From: Prorocentrum cordatum
Taxonomy: Eukaryota > Sar > Dinophyceae > Prorocentrales > Prorocentraceae
Direction: 5' to 3'
NCBI GenBank assembly: GCA_963575745.1
Contig: CAUYUJ010003403.1
Coordinates: forward strand, 161,315 to 225,314
Length of the DNA stretch: 64,000 bases
Shown: positions 10,777 to 20,754 of the stretch, one piece after another
Layout of the letters: each line of letters opens with the position of its first letter
Position numbering within the stretch: position 1 is the first letter of the stretch
Made by a program: the position numbers and the translations under genes
The notes under the pieces: generated by a model
The model's input: the letters and a program-made list of their open reading frames with translations, nothing else
Databases searched by the model: none
Told to the model about the DNA's origin: nothing

Positions 10777-12465
10777 ATGATGGAATCCCACGTGATCCAG
10801 GTGGCATCGCCAATTGATGTGTTGGATTGGCCAAACTTCATTCTGCCAGCTCTCTCGGATGACATGAAGGACCGTCTCTTTTGGAACCTGTCTCAATGCG
10901 GCGTGTCATTTACAACAGACTTTTCAGGAATCGACGCACCCCATGAAGCAATGGACCAGATGATTGTTGCCATTCGGAAGTATTTCCATGATCATAAGCC
11001 GGGCAAGACCTTCTCGCCGAATATCGATTGGCCCAGATCTTGCGATTATGGGGCAACTCAAAATCAGGTCCTGACGCGTGCTGCCTGCCGTGAGGGCAGC
11101 AAATGTTGCCACTTCGCAGATATATTGGATCGTATTCCGCCCTGGGCTAAGAAGATCGTGGAGGAGGGGTCCGCGTTCGAAGAGACTGACACTGCTGACG
11201 ACAAGGCGAAGAAGTTGCACGACGTGAAAACATTCATTGAGCAGAACCGCAAGCTGCTGTTTAGTGTTACGAATACGTGCCAGTGCACAGTGCATGGATG
11301 CGAGTGCCCTGCATACCCTCCTGTCCCCGGCCCGCGGGCGATGGATTCGGATTCAGAGGAGCTGAGAGCCAAGCTTCGCGAGAAGATCCACGAGCACGCG
11401 GCCAAGCGGCAGAAGAGATCGTCCGAGGAGTCTGATGGCGATGAGCTGGACATCGATCCGATCCGTGCTAACATCGCTGGAGTGCCATGCATCGCGTATA
11501 CGCCAATTGGAAGCAATGATAAAGACCTCGATCCCAGCGAAGTGTATCACCACATATGGTTACAAGAACGGCGGGCTTTGGCAGAGCAGAACCGAGAGGA
11601 CCTCTGGATGGGCGAGTGCGTGACCCAATACCCTGTTGAGGAGAGGATCAAGCCGCACCTCGACCACGTCCAGACCATTGTCTACATTCATGATGGCCCC
11701 ACCGAGCGCGGGCTCGGCGTTCGCCGGTGCCGCATGATGGACGCTGGCATCAACAATACTACTATGCGTTGGATGGGTCCTTCTCCTGATGATGTGCATC
11801 AAGACTACATGGATCGGTTCATGGCAGCAAAATCTAAGAAAGTCTTCACGGGTAGATGCTACTTTGTCTGCTCTGATGAAGATCGTTTGGAAGAGTACCA
11901 GCGTCGAGCCCGCAAGCGAGGCTTCCACCTGACCTTGAAGGATTTGGCTGAGATGAGCTCTGACGACCTCCTCAAGGTTGTCTTCGCGCCTGGCCTGATC
12001 GACCGATTTGCAGCTTGGAAGAAGAAACATCGCAATAGCGACTACGTCATTGCAGACATCGACCATTGGCCTGGTCATGGCCCTCGAGCTGGCGAAGATT
12101 TCCCCTGCCTGCTTACGCATGGCACCGTGGTCCTCATCGAGGGCGACAAGTGGAAGCTCGCCTTGGGCAAGGAGCATTTGTTCGCCCAGGGTTTCAACAT
12201 ATGGCCAAGAATGCATCCGACGTTCCCGACGGCTAGGCTCCTGCCAGAGATGATGGAGCTGAAGGAGTACCAGGCCAGAACCGTTGGAGGCAATTGTATG
12301 AACTTGGCCATCCAAGCGTCTTGGATGATCTACGTGTTGGCGAACATCAGGAAGGTCAAATCATTCATCCCCGCACCGATCTTACCGACCAATGCCGAGA
12401 GCTCAGATGATCAAGGGGGCTCTGATGGCGAGCAAGTTCCAGCCTCAGCCAACAGCCAAGGCTGA
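10777..12465 (+). CDS. DNA (cytosine-5)-methyltransferase-like protein
   Basis: Predicted to transfer a methyl group from S-adenosylmethionine to C5 of cytosine in DNA, in the nucleus. In a 562-residue product: motif I (T-D-F-S-G-I-D-A-P) near residue 48; motif IV with the catalytic Pro-Cys (G-V-P-C-I-A-Y) near residue 234; a G-E-C-V block near 278 in the motif VI position, keeping Glu but not the usual E-N-V; a motif VIII-like L-G-V-R-R-C-R near 315; and a motif X-like G-G-N-C-M-N-L-A near 503. A Cys cluster (C-x-C-x4-C-x-C-P, residues 168-176) could bind zinc. A basic/acidic insert with K-R-Q-K-R (about 210) may be a nuclear signal. The frame is open from 10675, but the first 34 residues look like translated leader; tandem ATGs at 10777/10780 start the conserved part. 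It is intronless and on the same strand as the flanking long ORFs, which suggests a mobile-element passenger. C5 methyltransferases carried by dinoflagellate retrotransposons are known, but no reverse transcriptase lies beside this one. Confidence 0.8.
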   Translation: MMESHVIQVASPIDVLDWPNFILPALSDDMKDRLFWNLSQCGVSFTTDFSGIDAPHEAMDQMIVAIRKYFHDHKPGKTFSPNIDWPRSCDYGATQNQVLTRAACREGSKCCHFADILDRIPPWAKKIVEEGSAFEETDTADDKAKKLHDVKTFIEQNRKLLFSVTNTCQCTVHGCECPAYPPVPGPRAMDSDSEELRAKLREKIHEHAAKRQKRSSEESDGDELDIDPIRANIAGVPCIAYTPIGSNDKDLDPSEVYHHIWLQERRALAEQNREDLWMGECVTQYPVEERIKPHLDHVQTIVYIHDGPTERGLGVRRCRMMDAGINNTTMRWMGPSPDDVHQDYMDRFMAAKSKKVFTGRCYFVCSDEDRLEEYQRRARKRGFHLTLKDLAEMSSDDLLKVVFAPGLIDRFAAWKKKHRNSDYVIADIDHWPGHGPRAGEDFPCLLTHGTVVLIEGDKWKLALGKEHLFAQGFNIWPRMHPTFPTARLLPEMMELKEYQARTVGGNCMNLAIQASWMIYVLANIRKVKSFIPAPILPTNAESSDDQGGSDGEQVPASANSQG

Positions 12466-13518
12466 GCCCTCTCAAGGCACGTTGTCAGTCAGTTGCTACC
12501 GGCCCTTGACTTTGGGACCTCAGCACCAGAGAGCTGCGCAAAGACGCCATCATAAGATTGCCATCAGATGACCCATCGACTCTGAGACATCCAGTTCAAG
12601 CGAAATGGGCCGAACAACTTCCATTGAGTTCTATGCAATTGAATTTCCTGTATCCTCCATTGCTCAGTCTCCTATTCCCCCATGCTCCTCATGTGTCCTC
12701 CACCCTCCTAGCCACGTTCATTTGCCAGGCGCTGCTTTCACTGCTCTGACTTTCGGGCTCCAGTGCACACAATAATTCTCTCCGTGCGAGTTGAGATTGA
12801 TCGACAGCTGGAGGTGCGAGCCCGCTCGAACGCAAATGTTGGTCGTTTCTCTTCTCGCGCACTTGTGTTCACACGCGTGCGATCGTTGAGAGGGCGGAGT
12901 CAGGAAGGCGGCGAAACGCTCCAAGGACCGCCCGAGAAGCTCCCAAGGGTGGCGCAATACGGCCCAAGAGGCCCCCAGTGCTCCCAGACAGGCCAAGATG
13001 CGCCCAAAACATTGCAAGAGGGTCCGCAAACAGCATCAAGAGGTGTGCAAGAGGGGAGGAACGCAAACTTAAAGTCCAAGTATCCCGATCAAAGAGGCTC
13101 CTGGGCTAGGCTGGGAGCACCCAAGAGGCGCCTAAGGCCCGAAGAGGCTTTCAAGCAGTCCCTAGAAGTCTTGAAGATGTCTCATGAGAACCCTAAGCGG
13201 CCGCCAAGAGGCCTCATGCTGTCATCAAATAGGCCCCGAAAGGCTCCCAACGAGATCCTAACGAATACGCAAAAGGCCACGTAACACACAACCCCAGTAT
13301 CACACACAGAAGACACAAGAGGTCACATAACATACAAAAGGTGAGTCACATGACACATGCCATACACATCACAGAACAGAACAGCATCACGGAAGATATC
13401 ATCACCCTTCATCACTGCCATCATTTTGGATCACAGGGCTCGTTGTGAACGTGCGACTCTTCAGCGACAATTGTCCTTGTGAGTGTCGGTTCACTGACTT
13501 GAGCCTAGGCCGCAGACC
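12466..13518. other. Intergenic spacer with minisatellite
   Basis: No gene supported. Contains the CCAAGAGGC-type minisatellite (about 12895-13250) and a CACA-rich tract (13280-13390). CACAG at about 13433-13437 could be a splice or trans-splice acceptor for the next ORF, which is speculative. Confidence 0.5.
12895..13250 (+). repeat. CCAAGAGGC-type minisatellite
   Basis: Imperfect repeats with cores such as CCAAGAGGC, AAGAGGCCC and CCAAGAGGCGCC, in the same orientation as 7212-7420 and 16830-16985. Confidence 0.75.
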
Positions 13519-16230
13519 ATGGAGTGGGAAGATGATCTTATGGGGGAGGCTCAGGGCGCCGGCGTGGGGGAAGAAGTCCAGCCGCCTCCACATCCGCACG
13601 CCTCTGGCCGTGGTCGAGGGGGCACCAGAGGCCGCGGCAGCGGCAGAGGCCGCGGCGGCCGCGGGCGATCCAGCTCTGCACCTGCCACCACCACCAAGTG
13701 TTTTGCGCAGCAGTGCAACGAGAAGAAGAAGGCCAACAGCAAGTTCTGCCCCAAGCACCACAGGAGCGCTGAGAACATCAAGAATCAGGCAGAGAGGGAT
13801 GGCGAGTTGCAGACCTACGAGCAGATCTTCAATGACCCAGTGAAGGCTGATCAGGCTTTGGAACAATTTGATAGGGACAATTGCGATGGGCGCTTCCGCA
13901 AGAAGCTCATCGAGTGGGGCCAGTGGAAGAGGCAATTCGGCGTCAAGGTCAGCACGAAGACACAGGGCATTGAGGAGTGGCTCGACGTGGCGGAGTATGT
14001 CGATCTGAGAACGAGGAACATGCCAGAGGGCCCCGATAAGGAGCAGCTCAAGATTGCGAAGACTAAGGAGTTCGAGGAGATGTGCAATGCGCCTGGCATC
14101 GAGAAGGAGGGAGAGTGGCCCAACACTCGCATCTGGGTCTTTGTGAAGAAACAACGAATTGGAGAAGTTGAGAGGTTCATCAACACTGGGTTCGAGGAAG
14201 CGTCGAAGCAGATGAAAGACATGGCCAAGGATGAGAAAGACCAGCTCAAGCAGTACACCCTCGCCTCAGCTCCTTCCAGCAGCAACGCTTTCCTGGCGGG
14301 GACGCTCGGGAAGGGCACCGGCGGGTGGGGTGACGACGGCGACCTAGAGGGCGTGGCGAAGCAGGCGAAGCCGAGTGATGATTCCAAAGATGGCCCGCCT
14401 CATAAGAAGCTGAAGCACGTTGACATTGCCACCGTGGCGCCCAAGCTTACAGAAAAGCTGACGGCCAAGCTCGACAAAGTGGAAAAGAGTGCTACTTCCC
14501 AGATGAAGGCGATGCAGGCGGCTCTTGCAGAGGCTGATCCTTCATTCGACGACGACCATGCCATGGTGAACTACAAGAAGATCGTGCGCGCTCGCATGGA
14601 AGCGCTGCGCCTTTGGCTTGGCTCTGCTGGTCAGGCTCGAGCTGTGGACGAGTATCCGTCGTCGTCGCCGATGTTGGCAACCCCCGTGAAGCGGCAATCG
14701 ACGTCCGAACAGCTCGACGAGCAGCAGATAGTGGCATCGGAAGAACCAGCCAAGGGTGGTGGGAAGGCCAGGGATGGAAAGGACGACGAGAAGAAACATG
14801 ATGGTAACAACAAAGGCAGCGACAGCCAAGACAACTCGAAGGACACTCCTGATGTCGCAGCTGATGCAAAGGCCGTGGCCCTGGCAGCAACAGAGGGCAG
14901 TGGGTCAGCACCTTCAGCAGGCCCAGCGACGCCCACGATCGAACAGAAGAAGAAGGAAGGCTCCTCTGTCAAGTCAGGCACCAGCACGAGCGTAGCGGAG
15001 AAGCAGAGCAGGATCTTGAGAACATATTTAGCTGAGCAAGGGGTTCGTGGCCAAGTGACCAATGACAACTCAAGGTTGATCTCGCTGCCTGAATTGCGGA
15101 ATAACGTTGAAAAAATCCCCAACGCGACAACAGTAAAAGAACTCAATGATATCGAGACGACCGTGAATGTGGGTTGCGAGTTCTTCTGTCAATTCAACTT
15201 GTCACTGAAGCAATCTACATCGGCTCTGACAGGGCACCTCAAGAACCAGAAGAACCGGGCCGACAGGGATCAGCGGAAGAAGGACATGGAGGAGGCCAAC
15301 CAAGCTATCAAAGCTTCGAAGGAGAAGACGAAGCGCTTGCAGGAGAAGTTGAAGGCAACAGCTAAGTCGGCGCCACCTCTTTTCAAGCTTCAGCCCGATG
15401 AGCTGTCGACGAAGGACCTGATCAAGGCTGTCATGACTGCTGATGCGGGCAAGGGGCTGGACGATGACAACATCTTAGCACCTCTCGTCATCAAATCACC
15501 GCCTGAGTGGAAGCAAGCATCTGAGCAGCCCGTGCTCGCAGTCCAGCTTGGGAAATTCGGCGCGAGCTACAAGAACTCGCAGGAGTGCAAATCATCAGGC
15601 CGCGTCCAAGAGCCTCTCTTCACTGGTGAGGGGAAGGAGATCGCTGACCAGTTCTTGGAGAAGCTCTTGAAGGACGTGAGCCAGAATATCCAGGTCAACG
15701 CGGCTACGGCTACGGACAACGTGAATGTTTTCAAGAGCGTCTTGGAGAGTACGTGGATGTGGGGCTACAGGATTCCAAATTACAATGTTGGTCAGACCCC
15801 GAACGGCCTTGGGATGATCAAAACAGTGGTGTACGGTTCAGTGACCATGTTGCTATTCGATGTTGCGCAGTTGGTCCCAGCGCTGCGACAGATACACGGG
15901 AAGGACAGCGTCACGCTCCAAGAGCTGGTGAAGTCTATCGAGGCGCTGGGCTCCAACGAAATGAAGGAGTTAAAAGAGAAGGGCACGATCATTCAATATA
16001 CAACGCTCAACGCCGGTGACTCTATCTATGTTCCCTCAGGCTGGATTCTCGCAGAGAGCGTGTTGAGTGGTGCGATGGTTTACGGTCTTCGGAGGACGAT
16101 TCTGTTCAGAGGTGCTGGCTCGGCTTCCTACGACGAGTTGTTAGGCCTGACGGCCAGCAAGAAGCATCCCAAGCAGGAGGCGGTCGCGAAGTTTCTGAAG
16201 AATGCGGATGATGACGATGAGGACTCTTGA
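13519..16230 (+). CDS. RGG-rich zinc-binding protein with degenerate cupin/JmjC-like C-terminus
   Basis: A 903-residue intronless ORF. Residues 29-50 are an Arg/Gly-rich (RGG) tract typical of nucleic-acid binding. C61-x4-C66-x10-C77-x2-H80 is a plausible zinc site. The centre (about 90-400) is charged and helical, followed by a disordered Ser/Lys/Asp/Glu-rich linker (about 390-500) and a Lys/Glu coiled-coil stretch (about 570-620). Residues about 740-880 resemble the last strands of a double-stranded beta-helix: Y-G-S-V-T-M-L-L-F-D then, near 828, L-N-A-G-D-S-I-Y-V-P-S-G-W. The latter matches the closing strand of JmjC/cupin proteins, but the expected iron-binding H-x-D is absent before it, so dioxygenase activity is unlikely. 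I recall similar G-D-x-x-x-x-P-x-G-W ends in many dinoflagellate multicopy proteins. Its position downstream of the methyltransferase on the same strand suggests a shared element; the function is unknown. Confidence 0.65.
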   Translation: MEWEDDLMGEAQGAGVGEEVQPPPHPHASGRGRGGTRGRGSGRGRGGRGRSSSAPATTTKCFAQQCNEKKKANSKFCPKHHRSAENIKNQAERDGELQTYEQIFNDPVKADQALEQFDRDNCDGRFRKKLIEWGQWKRQFGVKVSTKTQGIEEWLDVAEYVDLRTRNMPEGPDKEQLKIAKTKEFEEMCNAPGIEKEGEWPNTRIWVFVKKQRIGEVERFINTGFEEASKQMKDMAKDEKDQLKQYTLASAPSSSNAFLAGTLGKGTGGWGDDGDLEGVAKQAKPSDDSKDGPPHKKLKHVDIATVAPKLTEKLTAKLDKVEKSATSQMKAMQAALAEADPSFDDDHAMVNYKKIVRARMEALRLWLGSAGQARAVDEYPSSSPMLATPVKRQSTSEQLDEQQIVASEEPAKGGGKARDGKDDEKKHDGNNKGSDSQDNSKDTPDVAADAKAVALAATEGSGSAPSAGPATPTIEQKKKEGSSVKSGTSTSVAEKQSRILRTYLAEQGVRGQVTNDNSRLISLPELRNNVEKIPNATTVKELNDIETTVNVGCEFFCQFNLSLKQSTSALTGHLKNQKNRADRDQRKKDMEEANQAIKASKEKTKRLQEKLKATAKSAPPLFKLQPDELSTKDLIKAVMTADAGKGLDDDNILAPLVIKSPPEWKQASEQPVLAVQLGKFGASYKNSQECKSSGRVQEPLFTGEGKEIADQFLEKLLKDVSQNIQVNAATATDNVNVFKSVLESTWMWGYRIPNYNVGQTPNGLGMIKTVVYGSVTMLLFDVAQLVPALRQIHGKDSVTLQELVKSIEALGSNEMKELKEKGTIIQYTTLNAGDSIYVPSGWILAESVLSGAMVYGLRRTILFRGAGSASYDELLGLTASKKHPKQEAVAKFLKNADDDDEDS

Positions 16231-17530
16231 AAGGTTTGCTGCGGGCTGCGATCTGGCAGTGCAGGCGCCTCAGCTCCCTTCTCCACGAAACGAGTTTATC
16301 TACACCTTGCACGCACTTCATCTGCAATCGCAAATCAACCGTGCACTAACAACCCACCAACACATTCATACATCACACCGCACCTCTCCTTCCCTCACAC
16401 CACGCACCACACGCATGGATCCAACATCCACGTCCCGACTCCTTTCGTTAACCTTTCCTTCTCACTGTGCGTATCTCGTTACCTCCCACCCCCCTCCGAA
16501 AAGACAATCAGGTCCAACCTCGCCCATCCATGTCTGTCATGCGTGCTTTTTTGGTTCTGGGTGATTGGCGGTGCGGCCAGCGCCCCTCTGCCACATGCGA
16601 GCTCACTGGACGGCAGTGGCTGCAACAATGACGGGGTTCTTGAGAAATAAGGAAAATGTCCTGCTATCCCAAAAGCTTTCGCCGCTCCATGCCCTCCCAG
16701 CCCACGTCCGAGAGAGCCGACATGAGGTCTCCAGAGGGTCCCAAATGAGGGAGGAGAGGGAGAAGGAGAGGAGAGGAAGGATGAGGAAGAGGAGGAGGAG
16801 GAGGAGGAGGAGAAGGAGGAAGATGAGGGGGAGGGGGGAGGCTCCCCCAAGAGGCCCAACAGAGGATCCCAAGATGCCTAAAAGAGGGGCCCAAGATGCT
16901 CCGATGCCTCCCAACAGGCTTCAATTCTGCCTTTCAGAGGCCCTCCGATCAGCTTATGTCCAAGCGATCTTCCAAGAGACCTCGCAACCCAGGCACGGTG
17001 CCTGGATGGGCTGATCGCCGTTAGATGCCTTAGTCTGGGGGGACTTGCGCGCGTGATAGTATAGGTTTGCATTATAACAATGAATTAGAAGCTGACCTCA
17101 CCTGAAGCTGGAAACAACATGCAAAACTTCACTTATGTATGAGTTCCTAGACACTTTTTAGTGAAAGGTGTAAAAACACATTTAATCAACCTCTTCCAGC
17201 TAGGCCGCTGGATTTCCACGCACGAGCCCCGAATACGCCCTGGGAAGAGGGCTCTGTGCAACTAAGCAGCTGTCATCCAGAACATGTGAAGTGCGTGGAG
17301 AGAGAGATTCGCTACATAGACATGCGTCGCACACAAAGATGGTGCGCGATTTGCTTTATACGTACCGTGCCAGCTGCGCGAGCCGTGCGCCGACCGCTCT
17401 GTGTCATCAGCCGCACACTGGGTACTCAGCTGTCCGGCAGGGCAGAGAGCCGAAAAAAAAACAAAACAAGTAGTACAAAACAGAAGAAGTGCCAACGCAA
17501 ACATAACCCAAAACATATGATAACATAAGT
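16231..17530. other. Intergenic sequence with GGA-rich and GAGGC repeats
   Basis: No gene recognised. Holds an AGG/GAG-rich tract (16740-16850), a CCAAGAGGC-type minisatellite (16830-16985), and a relatively AT-rich stretch at 17060-17210 without a recognised signal. Confidence 0.5.
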
Positions 17531-17539
17531 GCCTGGGTT

Positions 17540-17795
17540 GTGGGTCAGGGGCCAGGAGGGGCCAGGAGGGACCAGGACCCCTGAGCCCAGGAGGGACCAG
17601 GAGGGACCAGGAGGGACCAGGAGGGACCAGAAGGAACCAGGAGAGACCAGGAGGGACCAGGAGGGACCAGGAGGGACTAGGAGGGACCAGGAGGGACCAG
17701 GAGGGACCAGGAGGGACCAGGAGGGACCAGGAAGCACCAGGACCCCTGAGCCCAGGAGGGACCAGGAAACACCAGGACCCCTGAGGAGGAGGCGG
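17540..17795. repeat. 12-bp minisatellite GGGACCAGGAGG
   Basis: About 20 near-perfect 12-bp units (GACCAGGAGG core) with two inserts reading CCTGAGCCC. The period is a multiple of three, which keeps spurious frames open on both strands. Confidence 0.9.
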
Positions 17796-18039
17796 AGGGG
17801 GAGGAGGACGAGGAGGCGGAGAAGGACGAGGAGATGGCGACAGGCGCGCGCTTCGTGCCAGCACTGGTCCGGCGGGGCGCCATCGCCGCTGCAGTTGCGG
17901 CCGCCGTTGTTCGACAGCAGGAGCAGGAGGAGGTTTTGCAGGCAAGTTTCTCCGTGTTTGGGTTTCTCTTGTCCCGCACCCGCGCTTCTCCCTCCTCCTC
18001 CTCCGCCTCCTTCCCCTCCTCCTCCTCTCCTCCCCCTCC

Positions 18040-18077
18040 CTCGTCGCCATCTTGGCTCGTTGCCATTTTGGCTCCAG
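18040..18077 (+). other. Possible degenerate tandem spliced-leader remnant
   Basis: 18063-18077 matches the truncated leader form (CCATTTTGGCTCAAG) with one mismatch. It is directly preceded by a leader-like GCCATCTTGGCTC block (18046-18058). The order, leader then truncated leader, is the same as at 23173-23209, but more decayed. Confidence 0.4.
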
Positions 18078-18329
18078 GCTCAATTCTTCGTTGCAGCGTG
18101 GGCGAGGGCCCCGTGGGCGAGGGCCGCTTGGGCGAGAATCCTTGCGTTGGTAGCGGCGCTGGCGGCGACTGCCCCGATAGGCACGCGCGGCGGTCGCGGG
18201 GTCCAGGGCGACATCTTACGAAGCTCTTGGGCCTGTGGTGTTTGTTCGGGGCGCGGGGGCGGCGGGGCGCGTGGGCAGCGGGTCTGCGCGGAGCGGGCTG
18301 CCAGTCGAGCTCAACGCCACGCCGTCGAG

Positions 18330-18580
18330 TCGCGTCATTGCGGCCCCCGTTCATTTGGAAAAGAATCCTGCCCGCGCACGCGCTTTGCGTTTGAGTGGAG
18401 CGGCACGGGCGCGCTGCGCTGGCCCCCGTCATTTGGAGAAAAAACGGTCCCTGTCCGCGCGCGCGATTTGCGATTGAGTCAAGGGGTAAGGGCGCGCTGC
18501 GCTGGCCCCCGTCGTTTGAAAAGAATACGGTTCCTGTCCGCGCCAGCGCTTTGCGTTTGAGTCAAGGGGCAGCGGCTGTC
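18330..18580. repeat. ~80-bp tandem repeat, three units
   Basis: GGCCCCCGT(T/C) anchors at 18342, 18421 and 18504 (spacing 79 and 83). Each is followed by TTTGGAAAA-like and TTTGCG(A/T)TTGAGT blocks. Confidence 0.8.
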
Positions 18581-18604
18581 AGGACTACGGGAGTTGTGAG
18601 AGTT

Positions 18605-19130
18605 CCGGGGGCTGCCATGGCGAGTTCCCGCATGGGCAATCCCCATTTGGAAACCCAACATAGGGAATCGCCATATGGGGAATACCCATACGGGAAATCG
18701 CCATGTACGGAATCCCAATGTTGGAAACCCCTTTCATATAGAGAGTCCCCATGCAAGGAATCCCCATACAAGGAACCCCATGTATGGGGGCCTTAATATA
18801 CGGAGTTCTAATATAGGAAATCCTCAAATAAGCGATTCCCTACATGGGGATTCCTCACATGGAGGTTCTTGAAATGGTGATTCCTAACATGGTGATCCCC
18901 CAACATGAGGAGACCCCATATAGGGATTCCTTATATGGGGTTTTCCCACACGAAGATTCCGTATATGCGACGCACCGTACGGGGTATTCCCATACGAGGA
19001 CCCCCCTTATGAGGGATCCCCATCTGGGGATTTCCCATATTAGGGTTCCTTACGCGGGGAATCCCCATAGGGGTTTCCCCATATGGGCATTCCCTATGTG
19101 GGGCTTCTCTACATTGGATTCCTTATATGG
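18605..19130. repeat. Degenerate CCCATATGGGG-type palindromic minisatellite
   Basis: Short units built on (C)CCATATGGGG and GGAATCCCCATA variants, many carrying CATATG- or ATAT-centred palindromes. Confidence 0.75.
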
Positions 19131-19640
19131 GGTTTCTCAAGCTTGGGAACCAGAGGTTTCCCAAGCTTGGGAACCAGAGGTTTCCAAGGATGTCCCAGTC
19201 AAGCTTGCGGAAGCTTGGGTTCCCCAAGCTTGGGGAACCAGAGGTTTCCCAAGCTTGGCGCAGTCAAGCTGGTGGAAGCTTGGGTTTCCCAAGCTTGGGG
19301 AACCTAGTGCGTCCCAAGCTTGGCTCAGTCAAGCTTGGGGAAGCTTGGGTTTCCCAAGCTTGGGGAACCTTGGGTTTCCCAAGCTTGGCTCAGTCAAACT
19401 GGGGGAACCTTGGGTTTCCCAAGCTTGGGGGACCTGAGTTTCCCAAGCTTGGGGGGTCAGGGGTTTCCCAAGCTTGGCTCAGTGAAGCTGGGGGAAGCTT
19501 GGGTTTGCCACGCTTGGGGAACCTGTGGTGTACAAGCTTGGCTCAGTCAAGCTGGGGGGAGCTTGGGTTCCCAAGCTTGGGGAATCAGAGGTTTCCCAAG
19601 CTCGGCGCAGTCAAGCTTGGGAAAGCTTGCCTGGGCCCGG
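19130..19640. repeat. CCCAAGCTTGGG palindromic minisatellite
   Basis: Many copies of the 12-bp palindrome CCCAAGCTTGGG, separated by GGAACC, GGCTCAGTCAAGCT and similar linkers. Period is about 30-60 bp. Confidence 0.9.
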
Positions 19641-19829
19641 GTTATATACTTTCCAGCGGGTGGGCAAGCGGGTGTTCACATCGTTTTATATAGTTTTTAG
19701 CGGCTGTTTCCCGGAATTCGGGTCGAAATTGAGGAATTTTTCGGAATCATTTCAGGGGTTTTGGGAACAATTCGGAAGATTTCTGTGGCAATTAGGGCGC
19801 TTTCGGAACGATTCGGGTGCGTCGCCTCT

Positions 19830-20135
19830 CTTGCGCGCGCCGCCGTGCGCAAAACATTTCGCCTTGCGCGCAACCGTTGCGCAAGGCGTTCCGTCTTGCA
19901 TGCAAAATGCGCGGCCGCGGCGCCCAGCGCAGCTTCGCAGTCTCCGCGAGGCGTCGCCCGGGGCCGCGGGCTCGCGCACAAGGTTTCGTCGACCTGTCTT
20001 GCACGTGCCGCCGTGTGCAAGACATTCCGCCTTGCACGCGACTGTTGCGGCAAGGCGTTCCGCCTTGCATGCGAAGTGCGCCAGCCGCGGTAACCTACAC
20101 GCCTCCCAGAGTCCTGCGAGGCGTCGCCGTGCCAG
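19830..20135. repeat. ~170-bp tandem duplication
   Basis: Two diverged units, both carrying CGCCGTG(C/T)GCAA, GGCGTTCCG(T/C)CTTGCATGC and GCGAGGCGTCGCC in order, offset by about 170 bp. The unit contains a self-complementary TTGCGC...GCGCAA segment. Confidence 0.75.
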
Positions 20136-20567
20136 ACTCTCCGAAAGCGCTTGGGACGCCTTTTCAGACGGTGTGATTCAGACGTAATTTATTTAAAATT
20201 GAGTAATTTAGGCGCGCAATGAATTTAATATTGAATGATTTTGCTCGAGTCATTTACCTTGCGCCGAGTCGTCACGACACAAACCCACCGTAAAAAGTTT
20301 TGGCGTTGCCGCCCAGACTGGAATACAGATGGCCTGGCTCAGGCGCGGTCCCTGCTCGCTCGATTGGTACAGTAGCTTCCCGTCTCTTTCACGTTGTGGT
20401 GTAGCCGATGCCTCATCTATTTTGCGCACTCGTGTCTGGTCTCATGTTTCGATCTCCTCGGACATGGCATTGTTTACCAACCGCCCCTGGTACTCTCAGT
20501 CAAGTGGGACTCCGAGAAATGCGGAACGAGACATGCCTCCTCATTTCCAACCCTTCTGTATGTCGGG

Positions 20568-20710
20568 TCCTCGTTTTGAGTTCGCAGCGCTGCGCCCCAC
20601 CTCCTGTTCACCTCCGTCTCCAATTTTCCCTCGTCCTCCTTCTGCTCCCAAAGCTCGTCTGTGTGTGGGGTTCTCGTTTCGAATCCGCAGCGCCGCGCTC
20701 CACCTCCTCA
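20568..20710 (+). repeat. Two copies of a microsatellite leader module
   Basis: GGGTCCTCGTTTTGAGTTCG (from about 20571) and GGGGTTCTCGTTTCGAATCC (from about 20667), each followed by GCAGCGC.GCGC and C/T-rich DNA, then the CAT array. Related leaders precede the arrays at 54763, 56463 and 59036. TTTCGAATCC resembles a pol III B box. Confidence 0.6.
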
Positions 20711-20754
20711 CCTTCTCCTCCGCTTCTCCTCTTCCTCCTCATCCTTGTCATTCG

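Noticed and set aside
17262-18560. Long ORFs on both strands across the GGGACCAGGAGG array
   Set aside because: A 12-bp repeat leaves all frames open; Pro/Gly/Trp/Ser repeats only.
20660-20700. tRNA gene
   Set aside because: A B-box-like TTTCGAATCC is present, but no cloverleaf with acceptor and anticodon arms can be drawn.
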